From: Bacteroides intestinalis | GTDB lineage: Bacteria > Bacteroidota > Bacteroidia > Bacteroidales > Bacteroidaceae | Assembly (NCBI RefSeq): GCF_902364365.1 | Contig: NZ_CABJDN010000001.1 | Coordinates: 760,936 to 824,935 of the forward strand | DNA length: 64,000 nucleotides | Direction of reading: 5' to 3' | In this document: in pieces, positions 34,305-43,745 of the stretch | Numbering within the stretch: position 1 is the first letter of the stretch | Layout of the letters: each line of letters opens with the position of its first letter | The notes under the pieces: model-generated | The model's input: the letters and a program-made list of their open reading frames with translations, nothing else | Databases searched by the model: none | What the model was told of the DNA's origin: nothing | Position numbers and translations under genes: made by a program

Positions 34305-35303
34305 ATGAAATTAGTGTTATATCTTTTGGTGATTTTATTCTGTGGTGCATGTACCTCAAGGGAAAAAAACGAGAAGTGGCAGAACCGGAGGGCGAATATC
34401 GTTAATGTAAAAGACGATGTGAAAGAAATAGATACGGAAGATGTCCTGATAGGTGCTGTGGCACAACCATATATGTGTGGTGAGTATTTGGCTGTCATCG
34501 ACTATAAATCTTTTGATAAACTCGTGCATATCTTTGATAAGCATACGTTTAAACATATATTGAGTCTTGGAGACAGAGGTCAAGGACCAACAGAAATAGC
34601 CGTTGTCGGATCAATTGCGTGGAATGAGAAAGAACATGATTTATATGTGACTGACAACGGACAACGTAAAATCCTTAGGTATAATTTGGATAGCCTTCTC
34701 AATGACTCTCTATATGCTCCAACTGTCAAATTGAAATTTGGAAATGTGCCATTTCCTGATGAGTATTACTATATCAATGATACATTGTCCTATGGTTCGT
34801 TCGTAGAGACTTCCATTTCTTCTTTTAAACAAACCAGTGGAAAATGGAATATGATAACCGGAGAAGCAGAATTGATAGATTATGTTCATCCTGCAGATAA
34901 AAAGAAACGGGTGGCTTTTGCTGTCTCCCCCCAATATAATACATTGATAGAGTGCAACAGACGGTATGATTTGATAAGCTTGTACAATCTTAATGGAGAA
35001 TTACAATGCAATGTGTATGGTCCTAATTGGGATAAAAATGGTGATGGGAAGGCGCATTTTAAAAATGCAACTATTTGTGATGATAAGATCGTTGTTTCAT
35101 ACACAGGAGAAGATTGGAATCATAATGATGGGGCGAGGGTACTTCACGTGTTTAATATTGCAGGAGATTATTTGAAAACATTAGATATTGGACGTAGAAT
35201 TAATCGCTTATGTTGCGATGAGGAGAATAAGCGAATTATTATGAATTTGGACGATGAATATCAATTTGCTTATCTTGATCTTGAAAAATACATTAGTAAT
35301 TAG
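34305..35303 (+). CDS. Six-bladed beta-propeller lipoprotein
   Basis: A 332-aa lipoprotein with lipobox CGAC (Cys16). It carries propeller-like repeats, including LGDRGQGPTE and INRLCCDEENKRIIM. It is 25 bp after NVEALA gene 4, repeating the peptide-then-lipoprotein order. It also starts a nearly gapless run of six genes to 41222, of which it is the first. Related to the lipoprotein at 31076 by the shared GQGP blade motif. No catalytic motif recognised. Confidence 0.83.
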   Translation: MKLVLYLLVILFCGACTSREKNEKWQNRRANIVNVKDDVKEIDTEDVLIGAVAQPYMCGEYLAVIDYKSFDKLVHIFDKHTFKHILSLGDRGQGPTEIAVVGSIAWNEKEHDLYVTDNGQRKILRYNLDSLLNDSLYAPTVKLKFGNVPFPDEYYYINDTLSYGSFVETSISSFKQTSGKWNMITGEAELIDYVHPADKKKRVAFAVSPQYNTLIECNRRYDLISLYNLNGELQCNVYGPNWDKNGDGKAHFKNATICDDKIVVSYTGEDWNHNDGARVLHVFNIAGDYLKTLDIGRRINRLCCDEENKRIIMNLDDEYQFAYLDLEKYISN

Positions 35304-35333
35304 AAAATTAGGATATGGTTAATTTTGATTGGT

Positions 35334-36218
35334 ATGAACTTTAGAAACTTGATAATAGTCTTTATTCTCTTTTCTCTATTTTCTTGTGGAGACCGGAAGA
35401 AAGAGGATGTAACAGCATTGTTGAAGACATGGAGTGGGAAAGAAATTCTATTTCCCACAAATCCTGTATTTACAGTACAAGATAAAGATACTATTGACTT
35501 TTCAATGTTGGGAAAATACAAAATCCTAACTTATGTGGATTCTATTGGTTGCATAAGTTGTAAATTGCAATTGGGGAAATGGAAAACTTTTATGGAAGAA
35601 GTGGATAGCTTAGGGATGAATTCTGTGAGGTTTTTATTTTTTTTCTCTCCTGAGAAAAGAAGAGATCTTCTGATTACATTAAAATCGGAGAGATTCACTT
35701 ATCCTATTTGCATTGATAAAGAGAACAGGTTAAATGAATTGAACCATTTTCCTGTATCAGATATGAACTTCCACACATTTTTATTGGATAAGGACAATAA
35801 AGTTCTTGCTATCGGCAATCCTATCCATAATCTTAAAGTGAAAGAACTGTATTTGAAGATTATTCAAGGAGAGGAAGTGGAACAGAAAGATGAAAGTAAA
35901 GTGATAAGAACGAAAGTGGATATAGACAAAACCTCCGCTTCGTTGGGTAGCTTTGACTGGAAAAAGGAACAAAAGGCGACTTTTGTTTTGAAGAATACAG
36001 GTGATAAGCCGTTAGTTGCTGAATACGTCAATACTTCCTGCGGCTGTACTTCGGTGGATTATTCCAAAGAGCCTGTGCAGCCGGGAAAGGAGATGATATT
36101 GGATGTCACTTATAAAGCCGAGCATCCTGAATATTTTGATAAGACAATAACTGTATATTGCAATGCTGAAACGTCTCCGATAGTTTTGAGAATAACGGGA
36201 AATGCAGAACAGCAATAA
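35334..36218 (+). CDS. Thioredoxin-like/DUF1573 fusion lipoprotein
   Basis: A 294-aa lipoprotein (lipobox LFSC, Cys18) with two domains. Residues about 55-175 look thioredoxin-like, with a CxxC pair at Cys73 and Cys76 (GCISC) and the sequence PICIDKENRL. Residues about 195-290 form a DUF1573 Ig-like domain with the hallmark NTSCGCTSVDY and PVQPGKE. The envelope location and CxxC suggest thiol-disulfide chemistry on exported proteins; the cysteine-rich NVEALA peptides next door are plausible clients (inference). ATG 35334 replaces an upstream TTG. The 3' end overlaps the signal peptidase gene by 17 bp. Confidence 0.82.
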   Translation: MNFRNLIIVFILFSLFSCGDRKKEDVTALLKTWSGKEILFPTNPVFTVQDKDTIDFSMLGKYKILTYVDSIGCISCKLQLGKWKTFMEEVDSLGMNSVRFLFFFSPEKRRDLLITLKSERFTYPICIDKENRLNELNHFPVSDMNFHTFLLDKDNKVLAIGNPIHNLKVKELYLKIIQGEEVEQKDESKVIRTKVDIDKTSASLGSFDWKKEQKATFVLKNTGDKPLVAEYVNTSCGCTSVDYSKEPVQPGKEMILDVTYKAEHPEYFDKTITVYCNAETSPIVLRITGNAEQQ

Positions 36219-37113
36219 TTCTCATACCAAAAGAGGCTTAGGTTGGTATATTGATAAGATCCTTAACCTATTCTTAATGCTCTTTGGGGCGGCATTGATC
36301 TGGATATTTCTTCAAGTGATATGTATTGCCACATTCAAAATCCCTTCTGATTCTATGGAGCCGTCTTTGCTTGCAGGAGATAACATCTTGGTGAATAAAT
36401 GCGTAATGGGAGGACGTTTGTTCAATGTATGGGATGCTTTGGAAGGAAAGGATATACATATATCTCGTTTGCCGGGATTAGGGAAAATAAAAAGGAATGA
36501 TGTAATAGTCTTTAATTTCCCCTATTCTAAACAGCGTTGGGATAGTGTTGCCTTTGATGTGATGAAGTATTATGTAAAGCGTTGTGTTGCATTGCCGGGA
36601 GATACATTCGAAATAAAGGATGCACGATATAAGGTGCGAGGAAAGGATACGTCTTTAGGTAATGTGGAAATGCAAGAAACGTTGATGGGCTTAGCGAAGA
36701 GAGGGAAGGCGGAAGAGTTGGGAATTGTAATGAGGGGGTATCCCTATAATTCGGCATTTACTTGGGACATAGTAAACCTTGGACCTCTTTATATTCCTGC
36801 TAAAGGTGATAACTTGAAGATGGATTCTATACATGTTATTCTATATAAGAACATAATAGAATGGGAACAAAAAAAGAAATTGTTTGTACGTGGAGATACT
36901 GTTTCACTGAATGATAGTGTAATACAGACCTACAGCTTTATAGAGAATTATTATTTTGTAGCGGGGGATAAGGTCATGAACTCTCAAGATTCCCGTTATT
37001 GGGGATTATTGCCTGAACCTTTTATTGTGGGAAAAGCTGTCAGAATATGGAAGTCGGTAGATAATAGTACAGATAGGATAAGGTGGAACCGGATATTTAA
37101 AAAGATAGAGTGA
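36202..37113 (+). CDS. Signal peptidase I, cluster-encoded
   Basis: A 303-aa inner-membrane protease that removes signal peptides. One membrane segment (about 23-45) precedes the catalytic Ser51 (IPSDSMEP) and the general base Lys126 (YYVKRCVALPGD); the GDKVMNSQDSRYWG box is near residue 255. All active-site boxes are intact. It is embedded between the thioredoxin-like/DUF1573 gene (17-bp overlap) and the next membrane protein (4-bp overlap). This argues for a dedicated role in this cluster rather than general housekeeping. The likely clients are the four NVEALA precursors, which is an inference from proximity. Confidence 0.93.
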   Translation: MQNSNNSHTKRGLGWYIDKILNLFLMLFGAALIWIFLQVICIATFKIPSDSMEPSLLAGDNILVNKCVMGGRLFNVWDALEGKDIHISRLPGLGKIKRNDVIVFNFPYSKQRWDSVAFDVMKYYVKRCVALPGDTFEIKDARYKVRGKDTSLGNVEMQETLMGLAKRGKAEELGIVMRGYPYNSAFTWDIVNLGPLYIPAKGDNLKMDSIHVILYKNIIEWEQKKKLFVRGDTVSLNDSVIQTYSFIENYYFVAGDKVMNSQDSRYWGLLPEPFIVGKAVRIWKSVDNSTDRIRWNRIFKKIE

Positions 37114-38780
37114 TAAGGCTATGGATATATAGAGTAAAAGATGTGGTGATAGTGTTGCTACTATTTGCTGCCGTCTGCTCCTTGTTGGGGGTGGTTGGGG
37201 TGACTACGCCCGAACTTCCTGTGGGGGAAAATATAGGGCAATGGATATGGCTTGGTAAATCTACTTTGTTTTCAGCCGCCTGTATCATTATAACTTACCT
37301 GTTACAACTTGTGAAGAGAGATTCTTTGAAAAAAGTGATATGTTTCTCTCATTTCTCTCTCTATGTTTCATGGAGTTTAGTGCTTTGGGGGAGTGTCGAA
37401 GCGGTTTGGGGCTTGCGGCAATTGTATGGCTTTTCCACTTCAGGTCACTCTCTCTATGCACTAACAGGGTCTTTCTTCAATCCGGGACCGTATGCAGGGT
37501 ATTTGGCAATGGTATTGCCTGTCTGCTTACACTTGTATCTGTGTGCTTGTGCTTGTAAGGAACGCTCTGTTTGTTATAAAATAGAGAAAGTGGTAGTTGC
37601 AATAGCAGGTATCTTGATTCTTTGTGTGTTGCCAGCCACAATGAGCCGTTCAGCTTGGGTGGCTACGGCGGTTGGTTGTGTTTGGGTAGCATATATGCAT
37701 CGTGATAAAAGCAAATGGAATGTGTTGTGGAAGAGGTACAAGAGACAATCCGTCTTGTGGGGAATAAGTGCATTTTTTATTCTGATGTTAGGAGGTGTCG
37801 GGGCGTTTCTATTGAAACCTGATTCTGCATTAGGGCGTCTGTTCCTATGGAAAATAACCTGTCGGGCTATTGTTAGCTATCCATCGGGTTGCGACAAGGG
37901 ATTTGCATTTGCTTATGGTGAGGCACAGGAGGATTATTTTGCTCAAGGCGACTATGCCGAATGGGAAGAGCGTGTGGCCGGAAGTCCTGAATATGTGTTC
38001 AATGAATATTTATCGCTGGCTTTGACGGAAGGAGTTGTCGTCTGTGTAACAGTATTGGTTGTTATAGGAACATGTTTATGGATGGGGGTGAAGCGTGGGC
38101 GCTATGGTATCTGCGGTGCAATTCTGTCTTTACTTATTTTCTCTTTTTCTTCCTATCCTATGCATTTTCCGGCTTTTGTGATAGCAGGGATATTCCTGCT
38201 TCTTGCTTGCGGTGTAGGAGATTTTATCTGTAAACCACTTATCTTGTGTGCCAGCCTCATTCTGTGGATGGGTGGCTATACGGAGAAATGGAAACTGGAA
38301 GAGGATGCCTGCCGGAAGTGGGTATATGCAAAGATGTTTTATAGTTCGGGTGCTTATAAAGCTGCCAATAAATCTTATGGAGAACTTTATCCGGCATTGA
38401 AGGAGAAAGGGGTATTTCTGTTTGAGTATGGGCATAGCTTGCATAAATCGGGCTTTTATGATGAGTCCAATAAGTATCTGGAAGAGGCTTGTCTGTACAC
38501 TACCGATCCAATGGTTCTGAATATCATAGGTAAGAACTATCAAGAACTGCATTGTTATGAACAGGCGGAAGCTTTTTTACTAAGGTCGATTCATCGCCTG
38601 CCGGGCAGAATTTATCCCTATTATTTATTAGCCAATCTCTATGCTAAACCGGAATTTTATCGACCTGATAAATTGAAAGAGGTTTCTGACGTCGTGCTGA
38701 CTAAGGAGCCTAAGGTACATTCGACGGCAATTGAAGAGATGCGTAAGGAGATAAAGAAAATAGTAAATGAACTGGAGTGA
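37110..38780 (+). CDS. O-antigen ligase/polymerase-like membrane protein with TPR tail
   Basis: A 556-aa protein with roughly ten membrane segments in the first 400 residues. The region GSFFNPGPYAGYLAMVLP and the following loops resemble Wzy_C-type O-antigen ligases, enzymes that move glycans or polymerise them on the periplasmic side. The last 150 residues contain TPR-like helices (ANKSYGELYPALKEKG, EACLYTTDPMVLNIIGKNYQEL). The GTG start overlaps the signal peptidase stop by 4 bp. In a peptide cluster this suggests glycan or lipid attachment, but homology is distant and the role is unknown. Confidence 0.72.
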   Translation: MIRLWIYRVKDVVIVLLLFAAVCSLLGVVGVTTPELPVGENIGQWIWLGKSTLFSAACIIITYLLQLVKRDSLKKVICFSHFSLYVSWSLVLWGSVEAVWGLRQLYGFSTSGHSLYALTGSFFNPGPYAGYLAMVLPVCLHLYLCACACKERSVCYKIEKVVVAIAGILILCVLPATMSRSAWVATAVGCVWVAYMHRDKSKWNVLWKRYKRQSVLWGISAFFILMLGGVGAFLLKPDSALGRLFLWKITCRAIVSYPSGCDKGFAFAYGEAQEDYFAQGDYAEWEERVAGSPEYVFNEYLSLALTEGVVVCVTVLVVIGTCLWMGVKRGRYGICGAILSLLIFSFSSYPMHFPAFVIAGIFLLLACGVGDFICKPLILCASLILWMGGYTEKWKLEEDACRKWVYAKMFYSSGAYKAANKSYGELYPALKEKGVFLFEYGHSLHKSGFYDESNKYLEEACLYTTDPMVLNIIGKNYQELHCYEQAEAFLLRSIHRLPGRIYPYYLLANLYAKPEFYRPDKLKEVSDVVLTKEPKVHSTAIEEMRKEIKKIVNELE

Positions 38781-38785
38781 TTTAT

Positions 38786-40750
38786 ATGAGGTGGATTTAT
38801 ATATTTATATGTGTGTGTGCTCTGACTTTTCTATCTGCTTGCATCGAACAACATGATAGTCGGTTAGAAAGTGCATTGAATATGGCAGGTGCTAACAAAG
38901 GGGAATTATTGAAAGTGTTAAATCGTTATCGGGAAAGTGATAATCAAAAATACCATGCTGCATGTTTTCTTATAAAGAATATGCCTTATTATGGTTTCTA
39001 TAAAGGGGAAGAATTACAGAAATATCTTCGCTATTTTGAGGCGCATTCTACTAATATAAAGGGAGCTCAATTCATTGTAGATTCACTCAAGAAAGCGGAT
39101 GGAGAATTTTCAATGGATATGCTTACCCGCAAAAAGGATATTGAAGTGGTAGACTCCGCTTTCTTAGTTGAACATATAGAATGGGCATTCAAGGTTTGGA
39201 AAGAACAGTCATGGGGAGGAAATGTAAATTTTGAGGATTTTTGTGAGTATATATTGCCTTATAGGATTGGGGATGAGCCTCTCTCGTTATGGCGTAAGGA
39301 TTTGTATGATACGTATAATCCTCTGCTCAATAAATTCCGCAAATCAGCTGATAGCAATGATATAACAAAAGCAGCTCAGATTTTAATGGATACTTTAAGG
39401 CAGGGGAAGTATCGCTATACAAGTCTTTTCCCCAAAGGTCCCCATATAGGTCCGGTAGCATTGAAGTGGAAAACTGGAAGTTGCCGTGAATTTGCTGATG
39501 CAATGATATATGTGATGCGTGCTCTTGGTATTCCGTGTGGTATGGATAGGGTAATACAGCGTGGCGATACGAATGCTTCGCATTTTTGGAATTTTATATT
39601 GGATAAGGGGCATAATACATATATGGCGGAATTTCCTTATCAAGAAAAGTGGAAGAAAGCATCGGAATATGATGATATAACCAGAGGAAAGGTATACCGC
39701 GTGACTTATAGCCTGAATGAGGAGCTGACAAAAGACTTGAAAGATGTGTCGTCTGTTCATCCTATTTTCAGATATCCGTTTTTTCATGATGTAACGGCTA
39801 CTTATCTGGGACAACAGAATGGACAAATAGTTATTCCTCAAAAAGAACTGTATGATTGCCCTCGTACTGGTGAATTGGTATACTTGTGTTTTGCAAACAA
39901 GCAAGAATGGGTTCCCGTTGCTTATACTTTTTTTAATGGGGAGGCTGTTTGTTTTGATAATGTGGAAGGGGGAATAGTGGCTATTTTGGCAACATACAAT
40001 GAGAGTGGTCTTCAAGCATTGTCCAATCCTTTTACGCTAAATCATGATACGCGGGAGATTCATTATCTTAATCCATTGCAAGAATCCCATATAATTAGTG
40101 TTTATAAGAAGTTCTATTTTGCAGTTAAGAATTATTTTAATACCCGTATGGTTGGTGGAGTAATAGAGGGCAGCAATCAGAAGGACTTTCAGAATGTGGA
40201 TACGCTATTTTTAATCAAAGAGGCTCCCTATCGGTTGTATACTGTCGCTTATCTGAATCCGGATAGGGTATATAGGTATATTCGCTATCGTGGTGGAAAA
40301 GATAGTTATTGTAATATAGCAGAACTCTCTTTCTATGAAAACTGCTTGGATACATTACCTTTGAAGGGGAAAGTCATAGGTACTCCGGGATGTTACGGAG
40401 ACGACGGCAGGCGTGAATATACAAATGTCTTTGATGGTAATCCGGATACATCTTTTGATTATAAATTTCCGGATACCGGCTGGGCGGGTTTAGATTTAGG
40501 GAAACCTTATCGGGTAAGTAAGGCAATATATACTCCCCGGAATGATGTGAATTTTATTTATAAGGATAATATTTACGAATTATTTTACTGGGATAAAGGA
40601 TGTTGGAATTCTCTTGGCAGACAAACAGCAGTTGCTGATTCGTTGGTATATACTGTGCCTCGGAATGCCTTGTTATATCTGAAGAATCATACCACAGGTA
40701 ATGACGAAAGAATTTTTGAGTATGAGAATGGAAAACAAATATTTTGGTGA
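38786..40750 (+). CDS. Transglutaminase-like lipoprotein with discoidin-like domain
   Basis: A 654-aa lipoprotein (lipobox LSAC, Cys19). Residues about 195-290 form a transglutaminase-like papain-fold core: Cys233 (KTGSCREFADAM) and His266 (NASHFWNF) fit the catalytic pair. A C-terminal F5/8-type or galactose-binding-like domain (about 545-610; NVFDGNPDTSF and WAGLDLGKPYRV) is likely. Proteins of this sort may crosslink or cut peptides at the cell surface. ATG 38786 lies 5 nt after the previous stop; GTG 38777 is an alternative. In context it is a candidate maturation enzyme for the small peptides. Confidence 0.8.
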   Translation: MRWIYIFICVCALTFLSACIEQHDSRLESALNMAGANKGELLKVLNRYRESDNQKYHAACFLIKNMPYYGFYKGEELQKYLRYFEAHSTNIKGAQFIVDSLKKADGEFSMDMLTRKKDIEVVDSAFLVEHIEWAFKVWKEQSWGGNVNFEDFCEYILPYRIGDEPLSLWRKDLYDTYNPLLNKFRKSADSNDITKAAQILMDTLRQGKYRYTSLFPKGPHIGPVALKWKTGSCREFADAMIYVMRALGIPCGMDRVIQRGDTNASHFWNFILDKGHNTYMAEFPYQEKWKKASEYDDITRGKVYRVTYSLNEELTKDLKDVSSVHPIFRYPFFHDVTATYLGQQNGQIVIPQKELYDCPRTGELVYLCFANKQEWVPVAYTFFNGEAVCFDNVEGGIVAILATYNESGLQALSNPFTLNHDTREIHYLNPLQESHIISVYKKFYFAVKNYFNTRMVGGVIEGSNQKDFQNVDTLFLIKEAPYRLYTVAYLNPDRVYRYIRYRGGKDSYCNIAELSFYENCLDTLPLKGKVIGTPGCYGDDGRREYTNVFDGNPDTSFDYKFPDTGWAGLDLGKPYRVSKAIYTPRNDVNFIYKDNIYELFYWDKGCWNSLGRQTAVADSLVYTVPRNALLYLKNHTTGNDERIFEYENGKQIFW

Positions 40751-41222
40751 TATTAATGTCGATAAAAGTTTCTCCGGAGAAATTATGGATGCTTCTAAGG
40801 ATAATTGGAATGCTTGTTTATTATATCGTAATAAACAATTGACGAGACAACTGAAGGACTATCAGAAAGTTGCAGCATTGGTAGGGTGCTCTTCTTCTCT
40901 TATAGTTGCGATGGGGCAGTTATTGTGTCTTCATCAAAGACCGGTTTACGGAATTGTCCGGGATGAGGCAGAGTGGCATAGTTTGTTTGTTGTCATTGAT
41001 TTGTTTTATGGAGGTTGTTTGTTAGAAACTTTGGCGCCATTCTGTTTAAGTGCTCAGGAACTGAGATTGTGCTATCTGATACGTGCCCGGTTGACTAATA
41101 AGACTATTGCTTTGCTTTTTAATATTACCCCCAGGTCTGTATTGAAGTCAAAACAACGTATCAAGTCAAAACTATCTTTATCGGGTTCAGATAGTTTTGA
41201 TAGATACATACAGCAATACTAA
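40701..41222 (+). CDS. Small LuxR-type helix-turn-helix protein
   Basis: A 173-aa protein without signal peptide. The first 100 residues are not recognised and contain two hydrophobic stretches. The last 60 form a GerE/LuxR-like HTH (LSAQELRLCYLIRARLTNK, ALLFNITPRSVLKSKQRIKSK), the same kind found at the ends of several Bacteroides TPR-HTH regulators. Alternative starts at 40722 and 40728 exist; all overlap the transglutaminase gene. It closes the cluster, so a regulatory role is likely. Confidence 0.68.
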   Translation: MTKEFLSMRMENKYFGDINVDKSFSGEIMDASKDNWNACLLYRNKQLTRQLKDYQKVAALVGCSSSLIVAMGQLLCLHQRPVYGIVRDEAEWHSLFVVIDLFYGGCLLETLAPFCLSAQELRLCYLIRARLTNKTIALLFNITPRSVLKSKQRIKSKLSLSGSDSFDRYIQQY

Positions 41223-41357
41223 CTTATTCGAAATGGATGTTTTATATAGGGGATGAAGAACAGCGGTTTGTAGAACACGAATAAAAAAGACGTATTTTTT
41301 TTTGTATTTAGAAAAAAGTCTCTATCTTGCCGCCGCAATAAAAAGCAAATATGAACT

Positions 41358-41744
41358 ATGGAAAGACAGAAAATTCATCGGGAATACCTCTTGAATGCAA
41401 CTTCTAAAAGCATTCTTTGGTCCGCGATAAGTACCCCCACCGGTTTGGAGGGCTGGTTTGCAGACAGGGTGCAGTCGGACGATAAAGTTGTCACTTTCTT
41501 CTGGGGAAAGACAGAACATCGTGACGCAGAGATTATAGCTGTGCGGGCTTTCTCTTTTATTCGTTTCCGTTGGTTGGATGATGAATATGAACGGGAATAC
41601 TTTGAATTAAAGATGACAAACAACGAACTGACTAATGATTTCGTGTTGGAAGTAACAGACTTCACTTCTGTGGACGAGGTGAACGATTTACGTGAATTAT
41701 GGGACTCTCAGGTAGAGACTCTACGGAGAACGTGCGGTTTTTAG
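41358..41744 (+). CDS. START/AHSA1-like domain protein
   Basis: A 128-aa cytoplasmic protein consisting of a single START-like (SRPBCC) beta-grip fold with a Trp-rich strand (RFRWLDDEYERE) and a C-terminal helix (RELWDSQVETLRR). Such proteins usually bind small hydrophobic molecules; the ligand is unknown. It precedes the LptF/LptG-like permease gene as in other Bacteroides chromosomes (recalled from general genome layout, not checked). The 135-bp gap before it, after the peptide cluster, carries no gene. Confidence 0.82.
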   Translation: MERQKIHREYLLNATSKSILWSAISTPTGLEGWFADRVQSDDKVVTFFWGKTEHRDAEIIAVRAFSFIRFRWLDDEYEREYFELKMTNNELTNDFVLEVTDFTSVDEVNDLRELWDSQVETLRRTCGF

Positions 41745-41786
41745 TTAACTTTGATATAAAAATTTTCCACACTCCCTTTTTTATGC

Positions 41787-41794
41787 TAATTTTG
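41787..41794 (+). promoter_or_regulatory. Promoter -7 box (TAATTTTG)
   Basis: TAnnTTTG match 26 nt before ATG 41821. It overlaps the longer in-frame GTG start at 41794, so that start is rejected. Confidence 0.6.
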
Positions 41795-41820
41795 TGTCTT
41801 CATTGCATGAAACGAGTAAA

Positions 41821-43719
41821 ATGCTGCGCATAAAAAAGTTAGATATATTTATATTAAAGAGCTTCTGTACGCTCTTTATGGGCACTTTCTTCATTTGCCT
41901 TTTCATCTTCATGATGCAGTTCCTATGGAAGTACGTTGATGAGATGGTGGGGAAAGGATTGGAAATGAGTGTCCTTGCACAATTTTTCTTTTATTCTGCC
42001 CTGACATTGGTACCGGCTTCGTTGCCATTGGCTATCTTGTTGGCAGCACTTATCACTTTCGGTAATTTTGGAGAACGTTTTGAGTTGCTTGCCATGAAAG
42101 CGGCAGGTATCTCACTACTTAAGATTATGCGCCCATTGATTGTGTTTATCATTTTCATATGTGGCGTTTCTTTTTATTTCCAAAATGTGATAGGACCAAA
42201 GGCACAGACCAAGTTATGGACGTTACTAATCTCCATGAAACAGAAGTCCCCGGAATTGGATATACCGGAGGGAGTGTTTTATGATGAAATAGATGGATAT
42301 AACCTATATGTGAAGCACAAGAATCGTAAGACGGGTATGCTTTATGATGTATTGATCTATAATTTTGAGAAAGGTTTCGAAAATGCTCAAATTATTAAAT
42401 CCGATTCCGGTCGTCTGGAAATGACGGCAGATAAGCAGCACTTATATCTGCATCTTTATAATGGAGAGCAATTTGAGAACCTGAAGTCTCAGAATATGAA
42501 TCAGAAGAATGTACCTTACCGTCGGGAAGCGTTCCGGGAGAAACATGCTATCATTGAGTTTAATTCCGATTTTAATATGGTGGATGCCGGTATCATGAGT
42601 AGCCAGTCCAACAGTAAGGATATGGCGATGCTGCAAGCGGGTATCGATTCTATGACAGTGCAGAATGACAGTGTAGGACGTGCTTATTTCAAGGAAGCCA
42701 TGAATGGTACCTATAAGATCACGGCAGACCTGAAGAAAGCAGATACTTTGAAAATAGAGCAGGCACATTTGGGAGAATACAATGTAGACAGTCTTTTCAA
42801 TGTAGCCACCTTATCACAGAAACAGAAGATTATCTCTACTGCAGTGAGTCGTGCGGAAAGTGCGGGAAGTGATTGGAGTTTCAAGAGCTATAACATTATA
42901 CAGACAGATACCAGCCTTCGACGGCACATGACGTCCTGGCACGAGAAGTTGACACTTTCGGTGGCATGTCTTATATTCTTCTTTATCGGTGCCCCGCTGG
43001 GTGGAATTATCCGTAAGGGTGGTTTGGGAATGCCGGTTGTGGTGTCCGTGCTTATCTTTATTATCTATTATATTATTAATAATACAGGTTATAAAATGGC
43101 GCGTGACGGTCAGTGGATTGTATGGATGGGGATGTGGACAAGTACGGCTATCCTGGCTCCATTGGGCGCGTTCCTTACTTATAAGTCTAATAATGACTCT
43201 GTGGTACTGAATGCCGATGCTTATATTAACTGGTTCAAGAAGGTTGTAGGTATTCGTAGTGTGCGTCATCTGTTCCGTAAGGAAGTAATTATACACGATC
43301 CTGATTATACCCATCTGCCAGCTGATTTGCAGGCATTGTCTGCTGATTGTCGTGCATACGCTGAGAGGAAAGCTTTGAAGCGTGCTCCTAATTATTTTAA
43401 ATTATGGATGACAGAGTCCAATGATGAGGAGATAGAAAACATAAATGATCGTCTGGAGAAATTGGTGGACGAAATGTCCAACACCAAATCTGTTCATTTG
43501 CTGAATGCGCTGAATAATTATCCTATTATTTCTGTTCATGCCCATTTGCGTCCCTTCCGTAATTATTGGCTGAATATGGTTTGCGGCTTGGTGGTACCTG
43601 TAGGATTGTTTTTCTACTTCCGCATCTGGGCATTCCGTATCCGGTTGAATAAAGATATGGAGCGGATTATAAAAAACAATGAAGATGTTCAAAAGATAAT
43701 AGAAACTAATCTGAAATAA
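41821..43719 (+). CDS. LptF/LptG family lipopolysaccharide export permease
   Basis: A 632-aa inner-membrane permease of the LptF/LptG (YjgP/YjgQ) family, which extracts LPS with the LptB ATPase. Membrane segments lie at about 10-35, 50-75 and 90-115, then a periplasmic beta domain, then three more segments from about 380 to 450. It is nearly twice as long as E. coli LptF: an extra cytoplasmic region (about 465-580) and a seventh segment near residue 600 follow, a form common in Bacteroidetes. ATG 41821 is chosen from the promoter position. It is followed closely by ribBA. Confidence 0.9.
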   Translation: MLRIKKLDIFILKSFCTLFMGTFFICLFIFMMQFLWKYVDEMVGKGLEMSVLAQFFFYSALTLVPASLPLAILLAALITFGNFGERFELLAMKAAGISLLKIMRPLIVFIIFICGVSFYFQNVIGPKAQTKLWTLLISMKQKSPELDIPEGVFYDEIDGYNLYVKHKNRKTGMLYDVLIYNFEKGFENAQIIKSDSGRLEMTADKQHLYLHLYNGEQFENLKSQNMNQKNVPYRREAFREKHAIIEFNSDFNMVDAGIMSSQSNSKDMAMLQAGIDSMTVQNDSVGRAYFKEAMNGTYKITADLKKADTLKIEQAHLGEYNVDSLFNVATLSQKQKIISTAVSRAESAGSDWSFKSYNIIQTDTSLRRHMTSWHEKLTLSVACLIFFFIGAPLGGIIRKGGLGMPVVVSVLIFIIYYIINNTGYKMARDGQWIVWMGMWTSTAILAPLGAFLTYKSNNDSVVLNADAYINWFKKVVGIRSVRHLFRKEVIIHDPDYTHLPADLQALSADCRAYAERKALKRAPNYFKLWMTESNDEEIENINDRLEKLVDEMSNTKSVHLLNALNNYPIISVHAHLRPFRNYWLNMVCGLVVPVGLFFYFRIWAFRIRLNKDMERIIKNNEDVQKIIETNLK

Positions 43720-43745
43720 CCTAAATAAATAAAGGAGAAAACAGA

